From Comamonadaceae bacterium (GTDB taxonomy: Bacteria > Pseudomonadota > Gammaproteobacteria > Burkholderiales > Burkholderiaceae_C), in the NCBI GenBank assembly GCA_947476465.1, contig CANJQN010000021.1, positions 1-64,000 of the forward strand: DNA of 64,000 nucleotides. The letters run 5' to 3'. The position numbers and the translations under genes were made by a program. Below are positions 46,969 to 57,528 of this stretch, piece by piece. Positions within the stretch are counted from its first letter, which is position 1, and the number at the start of each line of letters is the position of its first letter. Below the pieces are notes generated by a model. It ran no database searches. It saw nothing but the letters and a program-made list of their open reading frames with translations, and was not told the origin of the DNA.

Positions 46969-47679
46969 TCAGCGCCGCACAGCCTCGGCCGCGCCTTCCT
47001 GCAGGTAGTGCACCAGCCGACCGCTGGCGCTGTCGATGTGCAGGTGAAGGATGTCCTGCGCAGCGGCCGCGTCGCCCTTGGCAATGGCGGCGAGCAGGCG
47101 CATATGGTCCTTGTGCGGCGCCATGCCGCGCGTGTCGTGAAAGCCCTCGACCCGGCGCTTGAGAATCAGGCGATCGAACACGGCCGCCAGCGCGCGGCAC
47201 AAGTAGGCATTGCCCGACAGGCCCGCCAGCGCCAGGTGAAATTCGCGGTCGACCAGCAGGCGTTCGCGGCTGAGGTTCTGCAGGCACAGATCACGGTAGC
47301 GCGTGTTGACCTCGTGGATCGACTTGAGCTGCGAGGCGCTCACACCCGCGGCCATGATTTGACGCAGCGCGAAGGACTCCAGCGCCTCACGCGTGGCGTA
47401 CAGGTCGCGCACCTCCTGCATGTCGATCTCCGCGACGAAGTAGCCGCGGTTCTGGATGCGGGTGACGTAGCCCTCTTGATAGAGGCGCTCTAGAGACTCG
47501 CGCACCGGCGTGCGCGACACGCCCAGGCTCTCGGCCAGGCTGCGGTGAATCAGCTTGGCGCCGGGACGCAGGCGATTGCCCAGAATGTCCCGCTTGATCG
47601 CTTCGTAGGTCGTGTGGACGAGCACATCCAGCGAGCCCTCGTCCGAGGACTTGCGCGCGACCGATGTGGAGGGCGCCAC
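46969..47679 (-). CDS. GntR family transcriptional regulator, FCD domain
   Basis: The 236-residue regulator has an N-terminal winged helix (about 22-90; RPGAKLIHRSLAESLGVSRTPVRESLERL) and a C-terminal FCD ligand domain with the His/Asp metal-site pattern (REFHLALAGLSGN, HMRLLAAI). It starts at a GTG, four bases after the tctC stop, and closes the large catabolic operon. The likely operator is TTTGCATGCAAA, found at three promoters around this cluster. A truncated paralogue lies at 60990-61109. Confidence 0.92.
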   Translation of the reverse strand: MAPSTSVARKSSDEGSLDVLVHTTYEAIKRDILGNRLRPGAKLIHRSLAESLGVSRTPVRESLERLYQEGYVTRIQNRGYFVAEIDMQEVRDLYATREALESFALRQIMAAGVSASQLKSIHEVNTRYRDLCLQNLSRERLLVDREFHLALAGLSGNAYLCRALAAVFDRLILKRRVEGFHDTRGMAPHKDHMRLLAAIAKGDAAAAQDILHLHIDSASGRLVHYLQEGAAEAVRR

Positions 47680-47683
47680 GCGG

Positions 47684-48661
47684 TCAGTCCAGCCGTGCGC
47701 CCGAGGCCTTGACCACCGGCGCCCATCGCAGGGTGTCCTGCTGCAGCAGATTCTTCAGGCGATCGGCCGTGCCGCCCGTCGTCACCATGCCGGCGGTGCG
47801 CAGCACGTCAAGCACTTCCTTGTCGGCCAGCGCGCGGTTCATTTCAACGTTGAGCTTCTGGACCGCGGCCGCCGGCGTGCCGGCGGGCACGAACAAACCG
47901 AACCAGACACTGGACTCGAAGCCAGGCAGCGTCTCGGCCACCGTCGGCAGGGCCAGGCCTTCAACCGGCTGCATGCTGGTGACCGCGAGCATGCGGATGC
48001 GCCCTGCATTGTGGTGCGGCTGCAGCGTGGACGCGGGATTGAACATGACCTGGATCTGCTGGCCGAGCAGTGCCGTGAGCGCGTCGCCGCCGCCCTTGAA
48101 CGGAATGTGCGTGATGTCGACGCCGGCCAGGGTCTTGAACAACTCCATGGCCATGTGGTTGGTGGCGCCATTGCCCGAAGAACCGTAGTTGAGCTTGCCA
48201 GGATTGGCGCGCGCGTAGTCGATCAGCTCGCGCACCGAGCGCACCGGCAGGGCCGCGTCGACTGCCAGCACGTTGGGCGCGTTGATCAGCCCGACGACCG
48301 GCGCCAGGTCCTTCAGCGGGTCGAAGCCCATGCTGCGGTACAGGCTGGGGTTGATGGCCAGGCTGCTGGTTCCCATCAGCACGGTGTAGCCGTCCGGCGC
48401 GGACCGCGCCACGTGCTCGCTGCCGATGTTGCTGGCCGCGCCGGGCCGGTTCTCGACCACCATGGCCACGCCGGTCTGGTCCTGGAATTTCTTGGCCAGG
48501 ATGCGGGCGACGACGCCGGTGGAGCCGCCCGGCGCGTAGGGGCTGACCAGCCGCACGGGCTTGGCCGGGTAGTCCTGCGCCACGGCCGGACCGGCGACCG
48601 CACTGAGCCCCAGCGCCGCAGCAAAAGCCAGCAAAAAGGGGCGGCCGAAAAATGATCTCAT
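47684..48661 (-). CDS. TctC/Bug family solute-binding protein
   Basis: The 325-residue precursor has a signal peptide ending AGPAVAQ and the Bug-family pattern: DYPAKPVRLVSPYAPGG, VVENRPGAASNIG, and PVVKASGARLD at the C-terminus. These receptors capture carboxylates in the periplasm for tripartite tricarboxylate transporters; no TctA/TctB membrane genes are nearby. The ATG at 48661 begins the signal sequence. Its position in the operon suggests that the pathway substrate is a carboxylic acid. Confidence 0.92.
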   Translation of the reverse strand: MRSFFGRPFLLAFAAALGLSAVAGPAVAQDYPAKPVRLVSPYAPGGSTGVVARILAKKFQDQTGVAMVVENRPGAASNIGSEHVARSAPDGYTVLMGTSSLAINPSLYRSMGFDPLKDLAPVVGLINAPNVLAVDAALPVRSVRELIDYARANPGKLNYGSSGNGATNHMAMELFKTLAGVDITHIPFKGGGDALTALLGQQIQVMFNPASTLQPHHNAGRIRMLAVTSMQPVEGLALPTVAETLPGFESSVWFGLFVPAGTPAAAVQKLNVEMNRALADKEVLDVLRTAGMVTTGGTADRLKNLLQQDTLRWAPVVKASGARLD

Positions 48662-48686
48662 GGGGGTCTCCTTCGGTGATTGTGTC

Positions 48687-50069
48687 TCAGGCCGCGGGCT
48701 GCAGCCGCTCGAAAAGGGGTGCCAACGGCAGCGGGGCATCGAGCTCGCGCAGCGCCGCGAAGGCGTGGTCGCCGCCCGCGCCCAGCACCGGGTGCGCGCA
48801 GTCGCGGAACTTGGCCTGCATGCGCTCCACGCTGAACCAGCGCGCCGGCTTGCCCATGGCCAGCGGCACCAGCTTCTCGTAGCGGGCGCCCGATTCGGTG
48901 ACCACGGTCAAACGCGCCGGAAACTCGGAGTCGTGCCGCAGGTCTTCGTCGATTTCCACCGCGATCTTCGGGATCAGCGCGCGCACCGCCGGATCGGCGA
49001 TGCGCTCGGCGGTGAAGCTGCCAAGGCCCAGCTCGCCGCGCAGCAGCGCGGTCGCCACGCAGTAGTGCAGGCTGAACTTGCCTTCCAGCGGCGTGGACGG
49101 CATCACGTAAATCAACGGGGCGAAGGACATCTCACAGACCCCCACGCGCACCGACCGCAGCGCTTGTCCGGCGACGGCGCCGTGCAGCGTCAGGGCCGCC
49201 TCGATGCCGGGGTGAGTGGCGCCGCACGACGGAAATGGCTTGAGCGCAAGGCCATGCTCGGTGAGGATTTCCAGATCCTGCCCCATGGCCAGCAGCGGCG
49301 CCATGTCGTGGCCGATGCCGGCATTGAACACCTGCACATAGCCATAGTTGTGGTCCATGATCTGGCCGCTGGCGTCAAAGCCCGCGCGCGCCAGCAGCGC
49401 CGCCTGCAGCCCGGTGCGGGCGGCCTGCCCAGCGTGCAAGGGCTTGACCATGGTGCCAAAGTTGGCCCGCAGGCCGGCCGCGCCCGAGGCGGCGATGCCC
49501 AGGCAGGTGACCATCTGCCCATGCGACAGGCGCAGCAGCCGGCCGGCGGCTACCGCCGCAGCCAGCGCGCCGAAGGTGCCGGTGGCGTGCCAGCCGCGCT
49601 TGTAGTGCTGGGTGTTGAGCGCCCGGCCGAGTTTGCCGAAGACCTCGAAACCGGCGATGTAAGCATCGATGAGATCCGCACCGGTGGCGCCGCATTCCGG
49701 CGCCAAGGCCAGCAGCGCCGGCACGATCACCGCGCTGGGGTGGGCATAGGCCGGATGGTTGGTGTCGTCGTAGTCCAGCGCGTGGGCCACCGCGCCGTTG
49801 AACAGGGCGGCGTCGCCGCCACTGGCGTAGCGCCGGGTGCCCAGGAGCAGCGCTGGCGCCTGGGCGCTGGGCGCATCGAACGAGGGCAGCACACGCAGCA
49901 AGGGCGCGGCCAGCGGCTCGCGGCTGCCGGCGAGCATGCAGCCGATGCAGTCGAGCACAGCGTCACGCGCGCGCTCGCGGGCCAGCGCGGGAAACACCGC
50001 CGGGGCGATGGCGAAGGCGGCCATCGCATGGGTGACGGCGGCCGGGTCTTGCGAAAGGGGTGGGGTCAT
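48687..50069 (-). CDS. MmgE/PrpD family protein
   Basis: The 460-residue protein is related to 2-methylcitrate dehydratase. It has RDAVLDCIGCMLAGSREPL, the ALDYDDTNHPAYAHPSA segment with the conserved Asp/His positions, and the C-terminal PARLTVVTESGARYEKLV. Family members dehydrate or isomerise hydroxy tricarboxylates and related acids. A GAGGAGA precedes the ATG at 50069. It lies between the SDR and tctC genes in the operon. A second member is at the right window edge. Confidence 0.9.
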   Translation of the reverse strand: MTPPLSQDPAAVTHAMAAFAIAPAVFPALARERARDAVLDCIGCMLAGSREPLAAPLLRVLPSFDAPSAQAPALLLGTRRYASGGDAALFNGAVAHALDYDDTNHPAYAHPSAVIVPALLALAPECGATGADLIDAYIAGFEVFGKLGRALNTQHYKRGWHATGTFGALAAAVAAGRLLRLSHGQMVTCLGIAASGAAGLRANFGTMVKPLHAGQAARTGLQAALLARAGFDASGQIMDHNYGYVQVFNAGIGHDMAPLLAMGQDLEILTEHGLALKPFPSCGATHPGIEAALTLHGAVAGQALRSVRVGVCEMSFAPLIYVMPSTPLEGKFSLHYCVATALLRGELGLGSFTAERIADPAVRALIPKIAVEIDEDLRHDSEFPARLTVVTESGARYEKLVPLAMGKPARWFSVERMQAKFRDCAHPVLGAGGDHAFAALRELDAPLPLAPLFERLQPAA

Positions 50070-50082
50070 CGCGTGAATCTCC

Positions 50083-50868
50083 TCAGAACATGAACTCGCC
50101 ACCGTTGACATGCAGCACCTGGCCGGTGACATACCCGCCGGCCTGCGAGCACAGGTAGGCGCAGGCGCCGGCCACGTCAGCCACGTCGCCCAGGCGGCGC
50201 AGCGGCATGGCTTGGCGCCGGGCCTCGAAGCCGTCGGCGGCGTCGGGGTACTGGGCGGCATCGCGCCGGGTGTCGATGACGCCGGGCGCCACCGCATTGG
50301 CGGTGATGCCCCAGGGACCGAACTCCACCGCGATGGCCTTGGCCAGTGCGAAGGTGCCGGCCTTGGCAGTCACGTTGTGCGCGCGGTCGGCCTTGGGCGC
50401 GAAACCGTCGCGGCCTGAGATGTGGATGATGCGGCCCCAGCGGCGCTGCTGCATATGGGGCAGGCAGGCCCGCGCCAGGTAGAAGGCCGAGCTGAGATTG
50501 GTGTTGAGCACCCGCTGCCAATCGTCGACGCCGATCTCCAGAAACGGCTGGTGCAGCCGCACCGAGACATTGGAGACGGCGATGTCGATGCCGCCGAACC
50601 GGGCGACAGCAGCGTCGGCCATGGCCTGCACCGCCAGGGCATCGCCGACGTCGGCCATGACCGTGAGCGCCTGTCCGCCGCCACGGCGGATCTCATCGGC
50701 CACCGCCTCGATGGCGGCCGTGTCGCTGTGGCCATTGAGCACGAGGTTGGCGCCCTGGCGCGCCAGTTCGAGCGCGATGGCGCGGCCGATGTTGCGGCCC
50801 GAGCCGGTGACGATCGCGGTGCGACCATGAAGGGGCAAAGATGTCGTGGCAGTCATAAATTCCGTCAT
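50083..50868 (-). CDS. SDR-family protein with substituted catalytic residues
   Basis: The 261-residue Rossmann protein has a good cofactor motif TGSGRNIG (21-28) and the structural Asn124. However, the classical NNAG is SNVS (99-102), the catalytic Ser position aligns with Gly152 (ISGRDG), and the YxxxK tyrosine aligns with Asn165 in AHNVTAK, although Lys169 is kept. It may be a non-classical reductase, an enzyme with another acid (His164), or a binding protein. Start at 50868 or 50856; the first lies in a REP-type hairpin. A paralogue at 61197-61994 has the same substitutions. Confidence 0.88.
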   Translation of the reverse strand: MTEFMTATTSLPLHGRTAIVTGSGRNIGRAIALELARQGANLVLNGHSDTAAIEAVADEIRRGGGQALTVMADVGDALAVQAMADAAVARFGGIDIAVSNVSVRLHQPFLEIGVDDWQRVLNTNLSSAFYLARACLPHMQQRRWGRIIHISGRDGFAPKADRAHNVTAKAGTFALAKAIAVEFGPWGITANAVAPGVIDTRRDAAQYPDAADGFEARRQAMPLRRLGDVADVAGACAYLCSQAGGYVTGQVLHVNGGEFMF

Positions 50869-50912
50869 CCCCGCGAATCCCCCGCCTTCGCGGGGGTGAC
50901 AGGGGATCCAGG
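50861..50912. repeat. REP-type hairpin at the synthetase/SDR junction
   Basis: GTCATCCCCGCGAA (50864-50877) and TTCGCGGGGGTGAC (50887-50900) form a 13-of-14-bp stem with a 9-nt loop, the classic CCCGCGAA-type repeat. It encodes the last residues of the synthetase (SPVTPAKAGDSRG) and contains the first ATG of the SDR gene. Confidence 0.8.
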
Positions 50913-53015
50913 CGCGCGGTCTGGCCGGCGCGAAAGCAAGGCGTCTACGGCGACCACACGGCCGCTGCCACGTGGGTGCACGAACAGCGGGTTGATTTCC
51001 AGCTCCGACAACGCGGGTTGCAGCGCCACGAAGCGATCGCCCAGCGCGCAGGCCGCGGCCAGCAATGCGTCGACGTCGGCGGCCGGCTCGCCGCGAAAGC
51101 CCGCCAGCAGCGTGGCCAGCTTCAGCCGCGCGATGGCGCGCTGCAGGCGCTGCGGCGTGGTGGGCAGGCTCACATAGGCCACGTCACCGTGCAGCTCGGT
51201 GGCCGTGCCGCCCATGCCGATGGCCAGCACCGGGCCGAAGTCGGCATTGCGCAGCGCCGACAGCAGCACCTCCACCCCGCCGGGGTCCATCTCCTGCACC
51301 AGCACGCCGGCGCCGGGCCGGGCCAGGCGCTGGCGGATATCCCGCACCGCGGCGTCGAGTTCGCCGGCGTGCACACCCAGGCGCACCAGGCCCCGCTCGG
51401 TCTTGTGGTCGGCGTCTTCGGGCAGCGCCTTCACCGCCACCGGGAAGTTCAGGCCCTCGCAGGCCGCCGAGGCATCCGCATCGGAAGGCACGACACGCCA
51501 GCGCGGGACGGCCAGGCCGCAGCCGCGCAGCAGCTCCAGCGTCTGCGCCAGCGTGACGGGCATAGCAGCGGCTGCGCGGTTCGACGACTCGGGCGTCGCC
51601 TCGGGTGCCACCTCGTGCGCCAGCGCGGCACGCGCCCACCAGACCCAGCCCAGGAACCGCGCGGCCTCGACCGGGTCGCGGGCGCAAACCACACCGGCGG
51701 CACGCAGGCGAGCCCGCTGGTCGGCGGGCAAGGCATCGCCCAGAAAACTCACCACCGTCGGCACGCCGGTGCGGGCGGCCACGGCGTGCAGCAGCTCGAT
51801 GCGCTCCATCACGTCCCGCGGGCCGCGGTTGGCCACCTGCACGATCAGCGCACGGGTGTTCGGGTCGTCGGCGATCAGGTTCAGGCAGCGGTCGAACAGC
51901 CCGGGGTGCGACAGCACCTGGCCGGTGAGGTCGGTGGGGTTCTCGGTGCCGCCGAACTCGGGCAGCGCCTGCGCCAGCGCGGCCACCGTGCCGCGCGTGA
52001 AGGTGGCCAGCGGCACGCCCTGCTGCTCCAGCGCGTCGGCCGTCATGGCCCGGGTGCCGCCCGGAATGCTGAACACCGACACCCCGCCGTCGCCGATATG
52101 CAGTGACGGCAGCGGCGGCAGCGGCAGCACGCTCAGCACCTCGGCGGCCTCCAACAGCTGTGTCAGGCTGTCCACCTGGATCGCGCCCGCCTCCTGCAGC
52201 AGGTCGCGGTAGACCGCATAGGGCGATGCCATCTTGCCGGTATGCGAGGCCGCCGCCTCCAGCCCCTTGACCGAGTTGCCGCTCTTGAGTGCCACCACGC
52301 GGATGCCACGCGCCGTGGCCCGCTCGATCAGCCGCAACAGACGCTGGCCGTCGCGCAGCCCCTCGATGAACAGCAGCACCACCTTGACGTCGTCGCGTTC
52401 GATCATCCATTCGAAGTAGTCGGCGATGGTGAGCACGGTCTCGTTGCCCACGCTGACCAGGTAGGCACAACCCACGCCGCTGTCCTGCAGGTGGCGCCCC
52501 AGCGCGCCGGCCATCGCGCCGCTCTGGCTCAGGATGGCGATGGGCGCGCTGTGCAACACCTCACGCTTGGCGGCGGAGCCGAAAGTCAGCAGCACGCGGT
52601 CAGGCACCGACCACACGCCTTCGCAGTTGGGGCCCACCACAGCGATGCCGGTTTCGCGCGCGACGCGGGCCAGTTCCCGCGCGTGGGCGTGGCCTTCCTC
52701 GGTTTCCTCGAAGCCGGAGCTGAGCACCACCACGGCGCCCACGCCTTTTGCGGCACAGGCCCGCACGGTCTCGGGCACCCGCGCGGCGCCCAGCATGATC
52801 AAGGCCACGTCGGGCGTCTGCGGCAGCGCCTGGACGTTGGGCCAGCAGGGCACGCCCTGGAGCTCGGTGTAACGCGGGTTGACCGGGTACACCGTGCCGG
52901 TGAAGCCGGTCTGCCGCAGGATGGCCAGCGGCGCGCCCGTCATCTTCAGTGGGTCGGCCGAGATGCCGATCAGCGCCACCGACCGGGCATGGAACAGGGC
53001 GTCGAGGCCTTGCAT
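50865..53015 (-). CDS. Acetate--CoA ligase (ADP-forming) family acyl-CoA synthetase
   Basis: The 716-residue protein has a CoA-binding domain (about 1-130, with LIGISADPLKMTGAPL), a succinyl-CoA-ligase-like domain (about 150-430) with the phosphohistidine segment AASHTGKMA, and a C-terminal ATP-grasp domain (about 480-700) ending LSELEINPLFVH. It forms an acyl-CoA using ATP, giving ADP and phosphate. Acyl specificity is unknown. It overlaps the CaiB-type gene (TGATG) and the SDR gene (ATGA), and its C-terminus comes from a REP hairpin. Confidence 0.9.
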   Translation of the reverse strand: MQGLDALFHARSVALIGISADPLKMTGAPLAILRQTGFTGTVYPVNPRYTELQGVPCWPNVQALPQTPDVALIMLGAARVPETVRACAAKGVGAVVVLSSGFEETEEGHAHARELARVARETGIAVVGPNCEGVWSVPDRVLLTFGSAAKREVLHSAPIAILSQSGAMAGALGRHLQDSGVGCAYLVSVGNETVLTIADYFEWMIERDDVKVVLLFIEGLRDGQRLLRLIERATARGIRVVALKSGNSVKGLEAAASHTGKMASPYAVYRDLLQEAGAIQVDSLTQLLEAAEVLSVLPLPPLPSLHIGDGGVSVFSIPGGTRAMTADALEQQGVPLATFTRGTVAALAQALPEFGGTENPTDLTGQVLSHPGLFDRCLNLIADDPNTRALIVQVANRGPRDVMERIELLHAVAARTGVPTVVSFLGDALPADQRARLRAAGVVCARDPVEAARFLGWVWWARAALAHEVAPEATPESSNRAAAAMPVTLAQTLELLRGCGLAVPRWRVVPSDADASAACEGLNFPVAVKALPEDADHKTERGLVRLGVHAGELDAAVRDIRQRLARPGAGVLVQEMDPGGVEVLLSALRNADFGPVLAIGMGGTATELHGDVAYVSLPTTPQRLQRAIARLKLATLLAGFRGEPAADVDALLAAACALGDRFVALQPALSELEINPLFVHPRGSGRVVAVDALLSRRPDRAPGSPVTPAKAGDSRG

Positions 53016-54226
53016 CAGATCACCTTGCCCTCGCGCAATTGCTCGATCTGCTGCGCGCTGCGGCCCAGCACCTCGGAGAGCACCTGCTCGGTGTGTTCGC
53101 CCAGCATGGGCGGCGGCCGGCGCAGGTCGCCGCCGCAGGCGCTGAACCGGAAGGGCACGCCCAGCTGGCCCAGCCTGCCGACCTCCGCATGTTCGATCTG
53201 CTGCGTCATGCCCGGCGAGGTGGCCTCCAGCTCGGCGAAGGCGGTGCGCAGGTCGTTCACCGGCGCGCAGGGCACATCGGCCGCTTCGAGGATGTCCAGC
53301 CACTGCGCCGTGCTGCGCTGGCGGAACACCTCGGACAGCTGCGCGACCAGCGCCAGGCGGTTCTTGACGCGGCTCTGGTTGGAGGCAAAGGCCGGCTCAT
53401 CGGCCAGCTGCGGCTGGCCGATGGCGATGCAGAACTCGCGGTAGGTCTTGTTGGTGCCGGTGGCCACCACCACATGGCCGTCGGCCGTGGGCAGCGCCTG
53501 GTAGGGCACCAGCTGCGGGTGGCCCGAGCCCAGCGGCTGCACGTTGGCGTCGCCGTCGATCACGGCGACCGAGTAGTTGATCAACATGCTCATGGTGGCG
53601 TCGAGCAGCGACACGCTGACCTCCTGGCCGGCGCCGGTGCGCTCGCGGTCGTACAGCGCGGCGAGCAAGGCGGTGGTCAGGTAGATGCCGCCGCCGAAAT
53701 CCGCCAGCGAGGCACCGGGACGCACCGGCTCGCTGGAGCCGAGGGCGCCGGTGATGCGCAGCAAGCCCGCGCGCGCCTGCACCGCGATGTCCATGCCCGC
53801 CTTGTCGGACATGTTGCCCTCGGTGCCGTAGGCCGAGATGTTGCCGTAGATCAGGCGCGGGTTGATCTTGCGCAGGGCTTCGTAGTCCAGGCCCAGGCGG
53901 GCGGTGACGCCGGGGCGGAAGTTCTGCACCACCACGTCAGCCCAGGCGGCGAGCTCCTCGACCACGCGCCGGCCTTCGGGCGACTTGAGCTCCAGCGTGA
54001 TCGCGCGCTTGTTGCGGTTGATCGCCAGGAAGTAGTCGCCGCCCACACGCGGGATGTCGCTGTGGAAACGATCGCTGACGTTCATGTAGCGCGTGGCGTC
54101 GCCGCGCCCGGGCTTTTCAATCTTGATCACATCGCAGCCGAGGTCGCCCAGCACCATGGTGCAGTAGGGGCCGGCCACGCCGTGGGTCAAATCCAGAACC
54201 TTGAGCCCGTCAAGTGGTCTTCGCAT
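53015..54226 (-). CDS. CaiB/BaiF CoA-transferase family protein
   Basis: The 403-residue class III CoA-transferase begins PLDGLKVLDLTHGVAGPYCTM, the family signature, and has the catalytic Asp146 in MDIAVQARAG. It moves CoA between carboxylic acids, for example from succinyl-CoA to the pathway acid. The stop overlaps the synthetase start by one base. Two routes to an acyl-CoA (transferase and synthetase) are therefore encoded side by side. Confidence 0.93.
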   Translation of the reverse strand: MRRPLDGLKVLDLTHGVAGPYCTMVLGDLGCDVIKIEKPGRGDATRYMNVSDRFHSDIPRVGGDYFLAINRNKRAITLELKSPEGRRVVEELAAWADVVVQNFRPGVTARLGLDYEALRKINPRLIYGNISAYGTEGNMSDKAGMDIAVQARAGLLRITGALGSSEPVRPGASLADFGGGIYLTTALLAALYDRERTGAGQEVSVSLLDATMSMLINYSVAVIDGDANVQPLGSGHPQLVPYQALPTADGHVVVATGTNKTYREFCIAIGQPQLADEPAFASNQSRVKNRLALVAQLSEVFRQRSTAQWLDILEAADVPCAPVNDLRTAFAELEATSPGMTQQIEHAEVGRLGQLGVPFRFSACGGDLRRPPPMLGEHTEQVLSEVLGRSAQQIEQLREGKVI

Positions 54227-54285
54227 CTCAGATCTCCGTGAGGCTGGGATTCACCCACCCTGCATGAAAGCAGTGAATGAATGCG

Positions 54286-54378
54286 CGGGCCACCGCGGAA
54301 CCGGCTTTGCCGGGCCGCTGGTGGCGCCCCCTTGAGGGGGGGGTGGCTACACGAAGTGAGCCGCTTCGGGGGTGGGCT
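54286..54378. repeat. Dispersed palindromic repeat, copy B
   Basis: The only long gap in the operon after the dehydratase gene (54227-54384) is filled by this repeat. Bases 54293-54332 match copy A (39800-39839) in reverse complement. The segment also has a C5TTGAG8 palindrome. Confidence 0.8.
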
Positions 54379-54384
54379 TTCACT

Positions 54385-55587
54385 CTAGCTCCTGATTTGC
54401 ACGTTGCGGCTGGGCAGGCGCACCACCGCCTGGCCGGTGCAATTGCGCTCGCCGCGCTGGTTCTCACCCCACCACTGGATGTCCACCAGCGCCTCGCCCT
54501 TTTCCAGCCGCTTTCCGGTGACTTCGCCGTGCATGCGCGTGAGGTCGCCCACCAGGTTGGGCCGAGTGACCTTGCCGTCGAGCTTGCGGGTGAAGCCCTG
54601 GTCGCCGCACCAGTTGGTCAGCATGTGGCCGGCCCAGTTGATGCGCTGCCAGCCCTGGTCGTAGGCGCCGGGCATGCCGATCTCGTGGGCGATCTCCACG
54701 TCGAAGTGGCCGGCGGCCGGATGCATGGGAATGTTGCGGGTCGGCGAGTAGTAGACGTTGCGCGGGTGCTTGTCGCGCGCCAGGAAAGCCAGCTTCATCA
54801 CGTCGTACACCGTGCGGCGGCCCGAGTAGAAGCCCACGATGTCCACCAGCGTGAGCGGGCCCTTTTGCACCACCGGCAGCATGTCGCCCGGGTTGACGTC
54901 TTCCCAGTACAGCACCTCGCTGCCACGGCGGAACTCGGTGCGGTAACCCTCGGCGATGGCCTCGATCTCTTCGTCTGTATAACGATAGGGCTTGGGCGCC
55001 TCGCTGGCATCCTTGACCGCGAACTTGAAGCCGCCGCCGCTGCGCTTGCGCGGCACGCGGAAGATGTCGCCCTCGTAGCGGGTGACCAGCAGATTGTTCT
55101 GGTTGGTAAACAGCACCTCCCCCACCTGGTTGACGTAGCGCGGCGCGTTGCTGCCCTCGCGCACCTGCACATCGATCAGCCGGGCGCGGGCGGTGATGGT
55201 GTCGCCCACCTTGACCGGCAGGAAGTGCTCGAAGCGTGAGCCGGCGAAGATCCACTGGATGCCCGGCAGGCCCGGCGCGATGATGCCGGAGTCAATCGTG
55301 TACAAAAAGGTGGGCGGCGCGATCATGCTGCCCCAGATCGTGCGCTTGGCGTAGTCGGCGTCGGAGAACAGCGGGTTGTCGTCCCCCACGCTGTAACGCG
55401 CCCAGCGGCGGATGTCGTGCACTGACAGCGGCTCGTAGATGGCCGGCGTGTGCACGTCACGGCGCAGCCACACGCCGATCAGCTTGCGCGCGTCGTCGAT
55501 CTGTTGCTCGCTTAGCGCGGGCGATTCTTCGCCGGAGCGCACCATGCGCTTGGCGGCAGGTGCGCCAGTTGTAGAGGTTGTGGCCAT
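54385..55587 (-). CDS. FAS1-like dehydratase domain (MaoC-type) protein
   Basis: The 400-residue protein has two hot-dog domains. The first contains RWARYSVGDDNPLFSDADYA and IAPPTFLYTIDSG, the FAS1-type dehydratase N-terminal pattern; the second has MHPAAGHFDVEIAHEIGMPGAYDQG, a MaoC-like hydratase motif with the conserved Asp/His. It is expected to hydrate or dehydrate an acyl-CoA. The N-terminal 30 residues are low-complexity. It follows accC by 16 bases. Confidence 0.88.
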   Translation of the reverse strand: MATTSTTGAPAAKRMVRSGEESPALSEQQIDDARKLIGVWLRRDVHTPAIYEPLSVHDIRRWARYSVGDDNPLFSDADYAKRTIWGSMIAPPTFLYTIDSGIIAPGLPGIQWIFAGSRFEHFLPVKVGDTITARARLIDVQVREGSNAPRYVNQVGEVLFTNQNNLLVTRYEGDIFRVPRKRSGGGFKFAVKDASEAPKPYRYTDEEIEAIAEGYRTEFRRGSEVLYWEDVNPGDMLPVVQKGPLTLVDIVGFYSGRRTVYDVMKLAFLARDKHPRNVYYSPTRNIPMHPAAGHFDVEIAHEIGMPGAYDQGWQRINWAGHMLTNWCGDQGFTRKLDGKVTRPNLVGDLTRMHGEVTGKRLEKGEALVDIQWWGENQRGERNCTGQAVVRLPSRNVQIRS

Positions 55588-55603
55588 GGGGTGTTCCTTC
55601 TTG

Positions 55604-56997
<1,394 letters not shown>

Positions 56998-57001
<4 letters not shown>

Positions 57002-57522
57002 GCGGCTCGGGCGATCGCCAGCACCGGCTGGTCGTACTCGACCATCTGGCCGTTGTCCGCGAAGATCGCGGCCACGGTGCCGTCGCTGTCGGCCAGCAGC
57101 GAGTGGAACAATTTCATGGCCTCCATCAGGGCCACCGTCGCCCCTTTGCGGACGGCGCCTCCAACCTCGACGAACGCTGGCTCGCCGGGGGCCTTGGCGC
57201 GGTAGAAAGTGCCGAGCATGGGCGCGCGGATCACCAGCGCCTGGCCAGCGGCCTCGGCGGCCAGCCAGCGATCAAGTTCCCGCGTGTCGACGGCTGGAGC
57301 GGCCGGCGCGGCGGCCGCGGCAACGCGCGCCACGGAGCCAGCCGAGGCCAGCGGCGCCGACACGGCCTCGGCCAGCGGCGCCTCGGGCGCGCCGCGCCGG
57401 CGCACCGCGATGCGCACGTCACCGACCGAGACCTCGACCACTGCGCAGTCCATCTTTTCGATCGCCTCCAGGATCACGGCGATATCGTCGGGGGTCATGT
57501 CCATGGTGTTGTTGCCTTGCAT
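56998..57522 (-). CDS. accB: Biotin carboxyl carrier protein
   Basis: The 174-residue protein has an Ala/Pro-rich linker (about 60-85) and a C-terminal biotinyl domain with the biotin-accepting Lys137 in LMEAMKLFHS. The usual AMKM is AMKL here, which is accepted by the family. The start is 57522 or the ATG at 57504. It follows the CoA-transferase stop by six bases and overlaps accC. Confidence 0.92.
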
Positions 57523-57528
57523 GTCTGT

